64,000 nucleotides of DNA from Haloarcula pellucida. GTDB lineage: Archaea; Halobacteriota; Halobacteria; Halobacteriales; Haloarculaceae. The translations under genes were made by a program, and so were the position numbers. The notes under the pieces are model-generated. The model worked only from the letters and a program-made list of their open reading frames with translations, was not told the origin of the DNA and did not search any database. Where the stretch lies: the NCBI RefSeq assembly GCF_014647235.1, contig NZ_BMOU01000001.1, positions 724,262 through 788,261 on the forward strand, in the 5' to 3' direction. This document shows positions 53,337 to 62,549 of this stretch, one piece after another. The stretch's first letter is position 1; every line of letters starts with the position of its first letter.

Positions 53337-55145
53337 TCAGTCGTCGCCGGCCGCGTCCTCTGTTATCTCGGCCGACTCGTCGCCGGGCCGCTCGTCGGAT
53401 TCGTAGCCTTCGCCGAGGCCGGGCAGGTGCCACGCGCCGGTCATGATGCCGCCCGTCTCTGTCGTCTCTCGCTGGACGACGGCCTCGACGAGCGCCGGCC
53501 CGTCGTGTTCGACCATCCCGGACAGCGACGGTTCGAGGTCGTCAGGTTCGAACACCCGGTCTGCGTACTCGACGCCCATCGACTCGGCCATGCCGACGGC
53601 GTCGTAGTCGTGTGCCTCGTCGAACTCCGTCGCGAGGACGCGGTCCCATCCCGATTGGGTGACCTGCAGGTTCCGTATCGAGAGCCACGCGTGGTTGTTG
53701 AGGACGAGGACGTTCACGTCGATGTCTTCCTGAACCGCCGCGATTAGCTCCTGATTGCAGTGGAGGAAACTGCCGTCGCCCTGTATGGAGACCACCTGTC
53801 TGTCGGGTGCGGCGAGTTTCGCGCCCATCGAGGCCGGGAGCGAGAACCCCATGGTGGAGAACCCGCCCGCGGAGATGTTCGACCGCGGTTCGTACACCGG
53901 GAACTCGGGGTTCGTGATGTCCTGTGGGTGGCCGGCACCCGACGTGACGATGGCGTCCCTCTCGAGGACGTTCCGTAGCGCACCGAGAACGCGGGCCATC
54001 GACAAGGGCACCGAGTCCTCGGTGTGGCGGTCCTCGATGCGGTCCGCCCACTCGGCCCAGCGACGCTGTACCTCCTCGTAGTACTCGTTTTCCGCCGTGC
54101 CGACGGGGTCGATTCGCTCCTCGATTTCGTCGCGAATCTGTCGAGCGACCACCTTCGCGTCACCCTGTACGCCGACCTCGACGGGGTAGTTCTTCCCGAT
54201 TTCGTGGGTATCGACGTCGACGTGAATCAGCTTCGTGGGCGGAATCTCGAAGCTCACGCCGGGGTCGAACGACGACGTGTGCAGGTCCGAGAACCGGACC
54301 CCGAGCGCGAGAATCACGTCGGCGCTGCTACAGAGTTCGTTGCCGGCCGTCGTCCCCCACGCGCCCGCGTACCCGACGAACAGGTCGTGGTCCTCCGGGA
54401 CGATGCCTTTACCCTGAAACGTCGGACTGACCGGGGCCTGTACGTACTCGGCGAGGGCCTGCACTTCGTCCCACGCTTCGGCGAGCATCGCGCCGCCGCC
54501 GGGGACGACGACCGGGCGCTCGGCGTTTACGAGCAGTTCGGCGGCCTCGGAGACGGCCCGCGGGTCGCCGGCGGGGCGATACTGCGCTCTCGACTGTGCC
54601 GGGTCCGGGATGTCGACGTCCGCCTCGGCGGCCTGCACGTCCATCGGAATCTCGATGTGTACCGGGGCCGGACGGCCGGTCACGGCCTCCTGAAACGCCC
54701 GTCGGAGCGTGCGTGGGAGGTGTTCGACGGCGTGGACCTGAAACGTCTCCTTCGTTATCGGTTCCATCACGCTCGGGAAATCACCGGGGTGCTTTCGTTC
54801 TATTTCCTGTAAGATACCCTGTCCGTACTCGTGGGTCTGTGGCCCGCCGGTCAACACGACCATCGGGATGGAGTCGACGAACGCCGTCGCCACCCCAGTG
54901 ACGGTGTTAGTCGCACCGGGGCCGATGGAGGTGAACACGACGAGCGGGTCGCCGCTCGCGCGGGCGTAGCCGTCCGCTAAGTGTGTCGCCCCCTGTTCGT
55001 GGCGAGGTTGGACGACGTCGACCGAGGCGTCGTTGAACGCGTCTATCAGCAGCGTGCTCCCGTGACCCGGGATGCCGACGATGTACTCGACACCCTCCCG
55101 TTCGAGGTACTCGGCGATGATCTCACTGCCGTTCAGCCGTGGCAT
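53337..55145 (-). CDS. thiamine-diphosphate enzyme, acetolactate synthase-like
   Basis: A 602-residue enzyme of the acetolactate synthase/benzoylformate decarboxylase superfamily. The N-terminal Pyr domain has EYIVGIPGHGSTLLIDAF and the activating Glu in QPRHEQGATHLADGYAR near residue 50. The central domain starts near 195. The PP domain has the ThDP motif GDGSFLHCNQELIAAVQ near 455, ending VLVLNNHAW. Keeping the Glu argues against glyoxylate carboligase, which lacks it. It is embedded between permease and ATPase genes, so it probably acts on the imported compound or its product. An acidic tail of about 25 residues follows. Start 55145 (MPRLNGSEII) fits the family; upstream residues do not. 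Confidence 0.87.
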   Translation of the reverse strand: MPRLNGSEIIAEYLEREGVEYIVGIPGHGSTLLIDAFNDASVDVVQPRHEQGATHLADGYARASGDPLVVFTSIGPGATNTVTGVATAFVDSIPMVVLTGGPQTHEYGQGILQEIERKHPGDFPSVMEPITKETFQVHAVEHLPRTLRRAFQEAVTGRPAPVHIEIPMDVQAAEADVDIPDPAQSRAQYRPAGDPRAVSEAAELLVNAERPVVVPGGGAMLAEAWDEVQALAEYVQAPVSPTFQGKGIVPEDHDLFVGYAGAWGTTAGNELCSSADVILALGVRFSDLHTSSFDPGVSFEIPPTKLIHVDVDTHEIGKNYPVEVGVQGDAKVVARQIRDEIEERIDPVGTAENEYYEEVQRRWAEWADRIEDRHTEDSVPLSMARVLGALRNVLERDAIVTSGAGHPQDITNPEFPVYEPRSNISAGGFSTMGFSLPASMGAKLAAPDRQVVSIQGDGSFLHCNQELIAAVQEDIDVNVLVLNNHAWLSIRNLQVTQSGWDRVLATEFDEAHDYDAVGMAESMGVEYADRVFEPDDLEPSLSGMVEHDGPALVEAVVQRETTETGGIMTGAWHLPGLGEGYESDERPGDESAEITEDAAGDD

Positions 55146-55279
55146 ACCGTTCACTTCACAGACAGGTAGCTTATAGGTTGGTGTCGGTTCACACACGAGG
55201 GGCATAGGGCGTTCTGCTGGTCGCTCACTGTCCGATAGCGGTTCGCGTGACAGCAACGACCGGCGAGAAAGCCGACCGC

Positions 55280-56341
55280 TCAGGTCGACAGGAGGCGATG
55301 CCGAATCTTCGCTTCGGTGGTGTAGAGGTAGATCGCCAGCAACAACACCAGTCCGTTGATGAACTGGATGGCGTCGCCGCCGACGCCGACCTGCACGAGG
55401 CCGACCTGAATCATCGTCAGCAGGAACATCCCGCCGAAGGCGTTCTCGATGTCGCCGCGACCCCCGGTGAGGCTGATGCCGCCGATGACGGCCCCCGCGA
55501 ACGCCGGGAAGAGGTCACCCTCCGCGAGACCCGGCGGCGCGGCGCTGAGATAGCCGGTGTACAGCAGGCCCGCGAGGCCACTCAGGACGCCCGAGGTGGT
55601 GAAGACGATGAGCAGGACTCGCTCGCGCGGAATCCCGGCTTCCTCGGCGGCGTTCTCGTCGCCGCCGACGGCCATGATGGCCAGTCCGATGCGCCGGTAG
55701 TTCATGACGAACCACGTCGCGGCGTACAGCCCCACTATCAACAGCACCGCGATAGGTATCGAGTCGATCAACCAGATAGACCCCGCTTCACCGATGAGTG
55801 GCAGGTCACCGACGAGCGCGCCGCCGATGAACAGGTACGACTCGGGTAGCGGCGCAACGGTAATGGTCGACAGCAGGAACACCGCGCCCCGGAAGATGAT
55901 GAAGAAGGCCAGCGTCTGCAGGAAGGGGTTGATGCCGAAGTAGCCGATGGAGACGCCGTTGACGAATCCGATAGCGCCGCCGATTGCGAGCACCAGCACG
56001 ACGCCGACGAGGCCGGGGGTCGACGGGAACCACGTGTTCAGGAAGAGCGCGGTGACCATCGCCGAGAAGCCGGCAATAGAACCGATCGACAGGTCGAAGT
56101 TCCCGCTCAGGAGACAGAGCGACTCGGCCAGTACCAGCGCACCCAGTCCCGCACTGGAGTACAGCATGAACTGGATGTTGCTGGCCGAGGTGAACACCTC
56201 TGGCATCAACACCGCGAAGACGGCGAAGGTCACGATGACGATGGGCCAGATCATGTTGTCGAGGCCCCAGAGCAACCACTTGGTACTCTCGCCGCTCGTC
56301 CGGTCCAGTACGTCCGCCCAATCTCTGTCTCGGATACTCAT
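55280..56341 (-). CDS. sugar ABC transporter permease (RbsC-like)
   Basis: A 353-residue permease with about nine transmembrane helices. LLSGNFDLSIGSIAGFSAMVTALFLN near residue 80 and FVNGVSIGYFGINPFLQTLAFFIIFRG near 130 are the typical substrate-side motifs. GDLFPAFAGAVIGGISLTGGRGDIENAFGGMFLLT near 283 contains the EAA-like cytoplasmic loop of the BPD_transp_2 family. With the single permease gene the transporter must use a homodimer. It lies 28 bases after the binding-protein gene. Confidence 0.9.
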   Translation of the reverse strand: MSIRDRDWADVLDRTSGESTKWLLWGLDNMIWPIVIVTFAVFAVLMPEVFTSASNIQFMLYSSAGLGALVLAESLCLLSGNFDLSIGSIAGFSAMVTALFLNTWFPSTPGLVGVVLVLAIGGAIGFVNGVSIGYFGINPFLQTLAFFIIFRGAVFLLSTITVAPLPESYLFIGGALVGDLPLIGEAGSIWLIDSIPIAVLLIVGLYAATWFVMNYRRIGLAIMAVGGDENAAEEAGIPRERVLLIVFTTSGVLSGLAGLLYTGYLSAAPPGLAEGDLFPAFAGAVIGGISLTGGRGDIENAFGGMFLLTMIQVGLVQVGVGGDAIQFINGLVLLLAIYLYTTEAKIRHRLLST

Positions 56342-56369
56342 AAATGCGGTCTCTCGATGGGTGCCTGCA

Positions 56370-57656
56370 TCACTCCAGTATCTCGCTCGCGTAGTTCCCC
56401 CAGAGGTAGCCAGCGTCGGCGTTCTCCTGCGTGATGGCGACCGTCTTGGGCTTCAGCCACGGGTAGTAAGCGGTGTCGTTCGACGTCCACTCCGTCACCG
56501 TCCCGGGCGACCAGTACGGTTCCGAGAGGGGTCGAACACCGTTGTACTCGATGTTCTCGACGGCGACCGTTCCGGGAAGGCTCGCGGAGCTCCCCGCCTT
56601 GACTTCGTCTCCGGGTTGTGGCACCGCAGGGCTCCCAGTGTCGAGGTGGTGGAGCATGTACTCCAGCGAGATCGGGGCGTAGAACGGCATCGGTTGCTGG
56701 AGGGTGGTGTGGACGTACCCCTGCCTGATGGCGTCGATGACGCCCGGGAACCCGTCGATGTTCATGATGGGAATGTAGTTCTCCGTGTCGTCCCGCGTCG
56801 CGAGCATCCCCATCTGGTCTAAGACGTTGACCGCCGCCAACGCGCCCCCGCCCCAGACGGCGTAGATACCGTGGATGTCCTTGTCGCTCTGGAGGAACGC
56901 ACTGAGGTTCTGGGTGGCCCGTTGCTGACTCCACCCCTTGTTGTAGATGACCCGTGCGACTTCGATGCCGTCGGCCTCGCTGATGGCCTGTCGGAACCCC
57001 TCGCTCCGGCGGACCGCCGACTGGTCGGCCTGGTCGCCGACGAGGTCGACGACGCGGCTCCCGCCGTAGGTGTCGTTCAGTGCCTCGACCATCAGCTGGC
57101 CCGCCCGATAGCCGGCGTTGAAGCTCCCGAACCCGGTGAACATCGGGATGGCGTCCGTCGGGGCCGAAGAGTTGGCCGTGTACACCGGGACGCCCTGTTC
57201 GGTCGCCCGTTCGATGACGCCGACGGCGGCGTCCGAGGAGTAGGGGCTGATGAGCAGGCCGTCGATGCCGCTGTTTAGCATACTCCGAACGTTCTGAATC
57301 TGCGTCTGTGCGTCCCCGCCGGCCTGCGTGACCTGTATCTCGTGACCCAGCTCCTCCGCGTAGATCTCTCCGATTTTGCGGAACACCTGTAGCCACGGGT
57401 TGTTCATGTTCTTGATGGAGAACCCGAACTGGTAGGTCTGTTGCTGGTCGCCGCCCGTCGTCGTCCCATCACCGGCCGTCGTCTCGCCGCCACCACCGCC
57501 GTCGCCGGCCGTCGTCTCACCGTCTCCGCTTCCGTCCCCACCGCCGTCACCGCCGTCGCCGCCACATCCGGCGAGTCCCACACTCACGCCGAGGCCGACT
57601 GCCGTGATATACTTCCGTCGTGAGAGACGCCCGTCTGAATGGCTATCGCTTACCAT
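56370..57656 (-). CDS. sugar ABC transporter substrate-binding lipoprotein
   Basis: A 428-residue exported binding protein. A Tat-type lipoprotein signal (LSRRKYITAVGLGVSVGLAGC, Cys near residue 29) is followed by a Gly/Asp/Thr-rich linker to about 70. The periplasmic-binding-protein fold (Peripla_BP_4) covers the rest: FGFSIKNMNNPWLQVFRKIGEIY, VRSMLNSGIDGLLISPYSS, VPVYTANSSAP and HGIYAVWGGGALAAVNVLDQMG. The related family binds ribose, xylose, inositol or autoinducer-2; the ligand is not readable. It is the first gene of the operon. Confidence 0.9.
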   Translation of the reverse strand: MVSDSHSDGRLSRRKYITAVGLGVSVGLAGCGGDGGDGGGDGSGDGETTAGDGGGGGETTAGDGTTTGGDQQQTYQFGFSIKNMNNPWLQVFRKIGEIYAEELGHEIQVTQAGGDAQTQIQNVRSMLNSGIDGLLISPYSSDAAVGVIERATEQGVPVYTANSSAPTDAIPMFTGFGSFNAGYRAGQLMVEALNDTYGGSRVVDLVGDQADQSAVRRSEGFRQAISEADGIEVARVIYNKGWSQQRATQNLSAFLQSDKDIHGIYAVWGGGALAAVNVLDQMGMLATRDDTENYIPIMNIDGFPGVIDAIRQGYVHTTLQQPMPFYAPISLEYMLHHLDTGSPAVPQPGDEVKAGSSASLPGTVAVENIEYNGVRPLSEPYWSPGTVTEWTSNDTAYYPWLKPKTVAITQENADAGYLWGNYASEILE

Positions 57657-58462
57657 GGGTCTAATACACATGTTACTTCATTCACACTACACATATATCT
57701 TTCCCCAGCGGCCACAGACGAGGCACCTAGCCACCGGCTTCCGGTCGACCAGCCCCGTTGTCCTCGGGTTCGCTCTCCGGTGATCGCGGGCGAGACGCTC
57801 ACTTCTGCCGGCCGATCGATATCGCGGACCGGTCCGAGTACACTGGACTCGGCTATCCGGAAAGCTGCTCCGACCGTTCCCGTCCTCGCCAGCGAGGACG
57901 CGAGCTACACGATTGAGAACGGTATGCGTAGACGGTCGTTGGATCGCGTGCTGACGCCACCGTTTGACTGCTTCCGGGGTCGTTTGCGGACGCCGAACGG
58001 ATGGGTCGCTGTCTCACAGCCGCCGAGACGGCTGTCGCGGGACGACGGGGTGCTGGCGCTCCACCTCGCGTTCGTCACCTACAAACAATCTCACACCCAT
58101 TGCGGTAGAGCGGTACGCCTTCGCGTGTCCATCCCGCCAGAAACTGCGGGATGGCGCGGACCCGTCTGTCCGAACTACCATCGCGGAGCGTTCGGCAGAT
58201 GCGAACTGACGTGTGGGCGAACGCCGACGTAGGCGGTCGTTTCTAACAGAGGTACCGATGTTATGACGTTCTATCAAATCGGTTGATCAGGGACCGGTGG
58301 GTTCCAGATTACCCGAGTTCGTTGGGCCATTCGTGGCGAACCACAACCTCGGAGGTTTCTCTGGGACGAGCATTCAGTCTGCTACATCTGTACCCAGTGA
58401 GTACTGACGAGCCTATTTTTCCGGGGCACAATCGGTGAGCCCCTCCGTAGGCTCGTGATTTG
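57657..58462. other. gene-poor region left of the IS island
   Basis: About 800 bases without a convincing gene. A long plus-strand frame (57639-58232) overlaps the binding-protein start and is Arg/Pro/Ser-rich. On the minus strand a stretch near 58014-58277 is somewhat protein-like at its end (AKAYRSTAMGVRLFVGDE) but has no family. A short hairpin (GAGCC...GGCTC, 58437-58454) follows a T-run at 58416-58420. The region may be decayed sequence. Confidence 0.4.
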
Positions 58463-58717
58463 ATGCCCGAGAAACCAGACGACGATCAATTCCACGGTTG
58501 CGAGTTAGGTCCCGACGAAGTCCTCGGGACGCGTACCTTCCACGATGTGAATTGCTTGCAGGATAACTCGGCGGGCGCCGTGGTCCATGCGTTCGCTCGT
58601 GAAGTCGGTGTCGGTACTGACCTCCGGCTGGAAGGAATGTCGAATTCGTCAGATTGGGAACGGGCGCGCGACTCAATATCGGTCAGTGTAATGAGTTTAT
58701 TCGGCTTTTGGTGGTAA
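58463..58717 (+). CDS. possible small hypothetical protein
   Basis: An 84-residue frame starting MPEKPDDDQFHGCELGPDEV and continuing TFHDVNCLQDNSAGAVVHAF, with an acidic overall composition, but ending in an unlike hydrophobic tail (SVMSLFGFWW). The middle looks like haloarchaeal protein and the tail does not, so the gene may be truncated where the AT-rich island begins. No family is recognised. Confidence 0.3.
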   Translation: MPEKPDDDQFHGCELGPDEVLGTRTFHDVNCLQDNSAGAVVHAFAREVGVGTDLRLEGMSNSSDWERARDSISVSVMSLFGFWW

Positions 58718-58727
58718 TAGTTTAGGT

Positions 58728-59267
58728 CTAAGCACAAGCAACAGTCTTCCATCCCGAATTAGGTGGAGAGCCAGATGTGTCTCTATCAGAGCGAGAAGCA
58801 AACTTTGAATTAATATAGTACCATGAATTGAAAGTTTCACTGCCCAGATCTGTTCCCGTTTCATCTCCTCGAGCCATCGCATAATCGACAGACACGGTAA
58901 CTTCAATGAAATATCCACTCTTCGTTTTTTCATGGACATTTCCTGTCGATCCGTCGAATCCACCAAATTTTTTATTTGGCTGGTTTTTGATTGTTGCTTC
59001 GGCGAATCGTTTTTCAAAATCGACAGCGAATGTCTCGACATTCTCTTCAGTTATTTCTGAAGGAAAAACAGGGTAATCCGCTTCTGGTGTCGATGAAACA
59101 CTGCAGGGTTCAGTTAAATCGGGTGTATCATGTGCATCGGTATCAGTTGTATAATCCTCTTCTGATGATGTATCTGTGTCGTCGCCTATAAGAGATCTGC
59201 TGCAGCCAGCTAAAGTGGTTAATATTGCAGTGGAGACACTTCCTAATACCGTACGTCGATCCATCAT
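58728..59267 (-). CDS. AT-rich orphan lipoprotein
   Basis: A 179-residue exported lipoprotein. It begins with a short signal and lipobox (VSTAILTTLAGC, Cys near residue 22), followed by an acidic Ser/Thr/Asp linker to about 60. The mature domain, about 115 residues with YFIEVTVSVDYAMARGDE and FNSWYYINSKF, matches no family I know. Its codon use is clearly more AT-rich than that of genes outside the 58.7-60.4 kb island, which suggests transfer from another source. Two adjacent Met codons (59267, 59264) may start it. Confidence 0.65.
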   Translation of the reverse strand: MMDRRTVLGSVSTAILTTLAGCSRSLIGDDTDTSSEEDYTTDTDAHDTPDLTEPCSVSSTPEADYPVFPSEITEENVETFAVDFEKRFAEATIKNQPNKKFGGFDGSTGNVHEKTKSGYFIEVTVSVDYAMARGDETGTDLGSETFNSWYYINSKFASRSDRDTSGSPPNSGWKTVACA

Positions 59268-59367
59268 AATTACACTATTTCGCCCTAGAATGAAATCTTT
59301 GTGTCTCTAGTTTAGTAACTGTACTTATTGTAATGTTGCAGGAATGTATGTCATTTTATGTTATAGT

Positions 59368-59814
59368 CTAGTTGCCAGCATCAACGAGAAACACTGTCTC
59401 GGCGACGTCGTGTTTCTGAGTGAGCCGATGCAGGAACGCCGCCGCGGGGGCAGTCTCGCGGCGGCTGAACACGTCAACTTCGAGCAGCAGCTTTGATTCA
59501 GTGTCGACAGCAGCGTACAACCACTTTTTCTCGCCATCGACCTCGATTTGTTTCTCGTCGACCGCGACCCGCGACGGCTGCGCCGTCGGCGGGTCGTTCT
59601 GTGCTTCAGACAACGTATGAACCCAGTTCCAGACCGCACCGTGAGAACGGTCGACACCCAGCAACTCTAAGATAGCGACCGTCTCCCTGATCGACAGCCC
59701 CGCCGTATGGAGACGCACCCCAAACCGCCGGACGGGTGTCGGGATGCGCTCGTTCTCCCAAACGTCTTGGCTGTCCTCATCTAACGTCTCTCTGAGGAGG
59801 TTTGTGAGTTGCAT
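59368..59814 (-). pseudogene. IS6-family transposase, C-terminally truncated
   Basis: The N-terminal two thirds of a haloarchaeal IS6-type transposase. It shows IPTPVRRFGVRLHTAGLSIRETVAILELLGVDRSHGAVWNWVH, then RVAVDEKQIEVDGEKKWLYAAVDTESKLLLEVDVF, which contains the first catalytic Asp (AAVD). Later it reads FLHRLTQKHDVAETVFLVDAGN and stops at 59368, where a full-length protein would continue for about 70 residues to the last catalytic Glu. The deletion removes the active site, so it cannot transpose by itself. Confidence 0.85.
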
Positions 59815-59870
59815 GAGCACTTCTCGCTACGGCCTCCTCGCTTCTCAAACTCGCTCAACTAGACAGTGCC
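59368..59870 (-). mobile_element. IS6-family element remnant, right terminus preserved
   Basis: The outer end at 59870 reads inward on the minus strand GGCACTGTCTAGTTGAG, the terminal inverted repeat of haloarchaeal IS6 elements as I recall it, followed by the transposase start at 59814. The other terminus is lost near 59368. Confidence 0.8.
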
Positions 59871-59927
59871 GTGCCCATTTATTCTCCGAAATTTATATTA
59901 CCACAAAGACACATAGGTATATTTGGT

Positions 59928-60356
59928 ATGGTATATACCCCTCGAATTCGCGGCATTCCTCAGGTATGGCGGATTGCAGTTCTCGGTGCGCTGGGTGGGC
60001 TAGCTATCAACGTTGTCGGAAATTCGCTGTCCATCTCTGGACAGGGCCCTTCTGGTTCAATATTGTTATTCGGGACCGTACTTGCTGGGGGTATCGCAGT
60101 CGCTCGTTCGGCAGATCCGGGTGCCGCGGGACTCCGCACTGCATTTATTGGTGCCATCATTAGCTTTATTTTATCTATCCCGCCTAATATGGCATATATT
60201 ACAAGCTGGAAGGGCGGACCGTTTATATTCACTATTTCCTCCGTGGTTATATTGGGTGTATTATGTGTACTCGCGGTTATCTTTGGTCGAATTGGCGGTT
60301 GGATAACGAACACTGTTACCGCACACTGGTTACACACCACAAATGGCAGTGTTTAG
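59928..60356 (+). CDS. small membrane protein (DUF5518-like), 3' end inside an IS terminus
   Basis: About 142 residues with four hydrophobic helices. Gly/Ala-rich text such as GSILLFGTVLAGGIAVARSADPGAAGLRTAFIGAIISFILSIPP resembles small haloarchaeal membrane proteins of the DUF5518 kind. It is AT-rich. The last codons and the stop (60345-60356) lie in what appears to be the terminal repeat of the next IS6-type element, so insertion probably replaced the native C-terminus. It starts 57 bases from the end of the other IS6 remnant. ATG 59928 was chosen over an upstream ATG since the first helix begins just after it. Confidence 0.55.
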   Translation: MVYTPRIRGIPQVWRIAVLGALGGLAINVVGNSLSISGQGPSGSILLFGTVLAGGIAVARSADPGAAGLRTAFIGAIISFILSIPPNMAYITSWKGGPFIFTISSVVILGVLCVLAVIFGRIGGWITNTVTAHWLHTTNGSV

Positions 60357-61122
60357 TTTGGAGCATTGTGCCAGCGAGCGAAACTCTAGAGCCAGTTTTC
60401 AGCTGTACTCGGTTCGACGTTGCTGAAGCAGTTTGAAAACGAAGAGGTTCGACCCTTTACTTCTCGGAAAATACGTTCGATGGCGTTTCGATTTCCGTGG
60501 CGTTCTGTCTGAAATCGGAGCCCGGCTCGTTGCAGTGCAGGTTGGAGATGTTTCGCACCATCGAAGAGAAATACGGTGGTTTCGACATCGTGTTTGTGCC
60601 GCAGTTCTTTGAGAAAGATTTTGGTGAGAGCGGTTGTAGTGGTCGAAAACAGCCGAAAATAGAGAATTTCGTTCGTTTCAGTACCTCACAAAGCGTCCTT
60701 GGCTAACTGGTTCTGACGAGCGAGTTCACTGATGAAACAGTCGCCGGACCAGCAGTTGACGTCCACTTCAGGCCAGCGATCTCACGAAGGTGTCGGCGGC
60801 GGTAGTTCGCCGCCGACACGACAGCGTTGCCACTGCTTGGAGAGGTGTCCCGGTCGGTATTACCGCTCGAACCGGTCGTCAGGTGGGCGGTTCGCTGGGA
60901 TCGAGCGACGAACTGAGAGTGCCTTCCACGCTGCGCGTGTGACCATGCGGATGTATTCTTCGAACGGACATTATCAAGAACAGAGATGGTATTCGAGAGT
61001 GACAATACCGCTACGTGCATCTGAATACCGAGCTCCATCGCTGGCTCGGGTGTCCGCTCGCGCTCCACAAAATCCAAATCAATCCAGTCACTACTACCGC
61101 TGAGGCGGGCGATTTCTGCCAT
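60345..61122 (-). mobile_element. second IS6-family element remnant
   Basis: The left end reads GGCAGTGTTTAGTTTGGAGC on the plus strand, similar to the IS6 terminal repeat (GGCACTGTCTAGTTG). It is followed by a degraded transposase gene on the minus strand. I could not find the matching right terminus beyond 61122. Confidence 0.65.
60353..61122 (-). pseudogene. IS6-family transposase, frameshifted and with internal stop
   Basis: Pieces of one transposase can be read across frames on the minus strand. The N-terminus at 61122 is MAEIARLSGSSDWIDLDFVERERTP, then LSLSNTISVLDN. A middle piece near 60560-60690 reads TNEILYFRLFSTTTTALTKIF and FLKELRHKHDVETTVFLFDG. The C-terminus reads RHGNRNAIERIFREVKGRTS, then SNVEPSTAENWL, an in-frame TAG, SFARWHNAPN and the native stop at 60353. 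Frameshifts separate the first and middle parts. It differs from the transposase at 59368, so two distinct IS6 elements met here. Confidence 0.8.
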
Positions 61123-61511
61123 TGACCAGCAAGAAATTCTCCCGCCTCACTTTTCACACGCTTGCTCAACGAACCGGAGCAAGCGCGATTTCGGGAGGGC
61201 TTCCATCCGGTCAGACTACCGGACGTACCTGTAACTCCCTGAGGATTTCAACAGATCCAACTCGAAGAACTCCGCGCCCAGCTGGACGACGAAGACTGAT
61301 TCTGTCTCATCATTCTGATAAAACGCCCGATTGTACCGGTTAGCCCGGCCGCCAGCTACCACTCACATCCCTGAGAAACGCCAGTTGAACCTGTGCATTA
61401 TACCCCCATCTTCAGAACACTCCACAGGTGTTTCGATATAGCACTATGCAATTTATGAGTCTGGCAGCGGCCACAGTACTGTTGTTTCGAGGGCAACAAA
61501 ATTCGAGTTGG
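61123..61511. other. intergenic region without supported gene
   Basis: About 390 bases. A plus-strand stretch near 61251-61299 reads QIQLEELRAQLDDED then stop, which may be the tail of a lost gene. Nothing else is supported. Confidence 0.4.
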
Positions 61512-62549
61512 CTACAGCAGTGAGTAGATATTCGCCGTGTAGACGTCCCTGACGCGGTCGCCCCACTCGTGGGTGTAGGTGTCGATGACGTCTTGGGCGA
61601 CGTCGCCTCGAAGATACTTCACGACCCCCCGGTCTCCGGTGCGGTCCCGGAGGTGTGTGGTGAAAAAGTGCCGGAAGTAGTGGGGCGTGACGTTCTCTTC
61701 GGCGCCGCCGCCGTCGCGGTACCAACCGTGCCTTCGAGCGTGCGTCTCGACGACGTGATGGACCATGTCCGGCGTCAATCGCTGTCCCCAGTCGCCGCTC
61801 GTCGAGACGAAAAGCGGCTCGGCCGGCGATTGCGTATCCGGGCGTATCGCGAGCCAACGACGGAGGACAGCGGCTAATTCGTCGTCGACGGGGACGGTCG
61901 TATCCCGCTTTCGCTTGTTCGAGGCCGTGCGTTCCTCGCCGTTGACGACGCTGGTACGGGCCGGGGCCGCCGAGACGTACAGCGAATCCGCCCGGCCGTC
62001 GAGGCTCGCACGGACGGGGACGTCGGGCCGCGGACCTGCATCAGCGAGGTTCAGGTCACGCACGTCGAGGTTGCAGAGCTCGCCGACACGCATCCCGGTC
62101 TTGAGCAGCGTGACGACGACGGCCCGTTCGAGCGGATGGGTCACGCCGGCGACGAACGCACGCATCGCCGGTATCCCGATTTCCCGGCGAGTCGGATCGG
62201 TATTGATGGATTCGTCCATCTCCTCCATCACCAGCGTCATCGGGTTCGAGTCGAAGGTCCCGACCTGCGTCATGTACGCGTAGAATCGGTGGAGGTAGGA
62301 AGCGTAGGTCGCGACCGTGCTCTCGCTTTGCTCCCCTCGGAGGCCGTGGACGTACGCCATACAGTCGCGGTGGGACGCCTCGGCGACTGGGATCGGACGC
62401 CCGCCTTCAGAGAGAAACGATTCGAAGTCACGGAGGACGCGTTCGTAGAACGACCGCGTCCGGTCGCTCTTGCCGTGATAGGTGATGTCGTCGAGGAAGT
62501 ACCCGACCGGGTCTTCGCTCGCGTCCGGCGTGGTGGCGTCTGAACTCAT
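61512..62549 (-). CDS. tyrosine recombinase (XerC/D-like integrase)
   Basis: A 345-residue site-specific recombinase. The N-terminal core-binding domain (residues about 10-115) includes YVHGLRGEQSESTVATYASYLHRFYAYM. The catalytic domain has the first Arg in LLKTGMRVGELCNLDVRDL near 155. H-x-x-R is in TPHYFRHFFTTHLRDRTG near 292, the next His/Trp region in HEWGDRVRDVY and the Tyr nucleophile in VIDTYTHEWGD near 328. It overlaps the DUF5805-like gene upstream by four bases. That pairing is one I recall from many haloarchaeal chromosomes, so it is probably a resident gene and not a recent prophage. No tRNA or att repeat is visible. Confidence 0.87.
   Translation of the reverse strand: MSSDATTPDASEDPVGYFLDDITYHGKSDRTRSFYERVLRDFESFLSEGGRPIPVAEASHRDCMAYVHGLRGEQSESTVATYASYLHRFYAYMTQVGTFDSNPMTLVMEEMDESINTDPTRREIGIPAMRAFVAGVTHPLERAVVVTLLKTGMRVGELCNLDVRDLNLADAGPRPDVPVRASLDGRADSLYVSAAPARTSVVNGEERTASNKRKRDTTVPVDDELAAVLRRWLAIRPDTQSPAEPLFVSTSGDWGQRLTPDMVHHVVETHARRHGWYRDGGGAEENVTPHYFRHFFTTHLRDRTGDRGVVKYLRGDVAQDVIDTYTHEWGDRVRDVYTANIYSLL

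Noticed and set aside
53337-55145. Glyoxylate carboligase assignment, tempting with hydroxypyruvate isomerase and glycerate kinase in the window
   Set aside because: The activating Glu (RHEQGA) is present, while glyoxylate carboligase lacks it; the three genes are also not in one operon.
58437-58454. Short hairpin GAGCC...GGCTC as a terminator
   Set aside because: The T-run precedes the hairpin instead of following it on the plus strand, and no gene ends close by.
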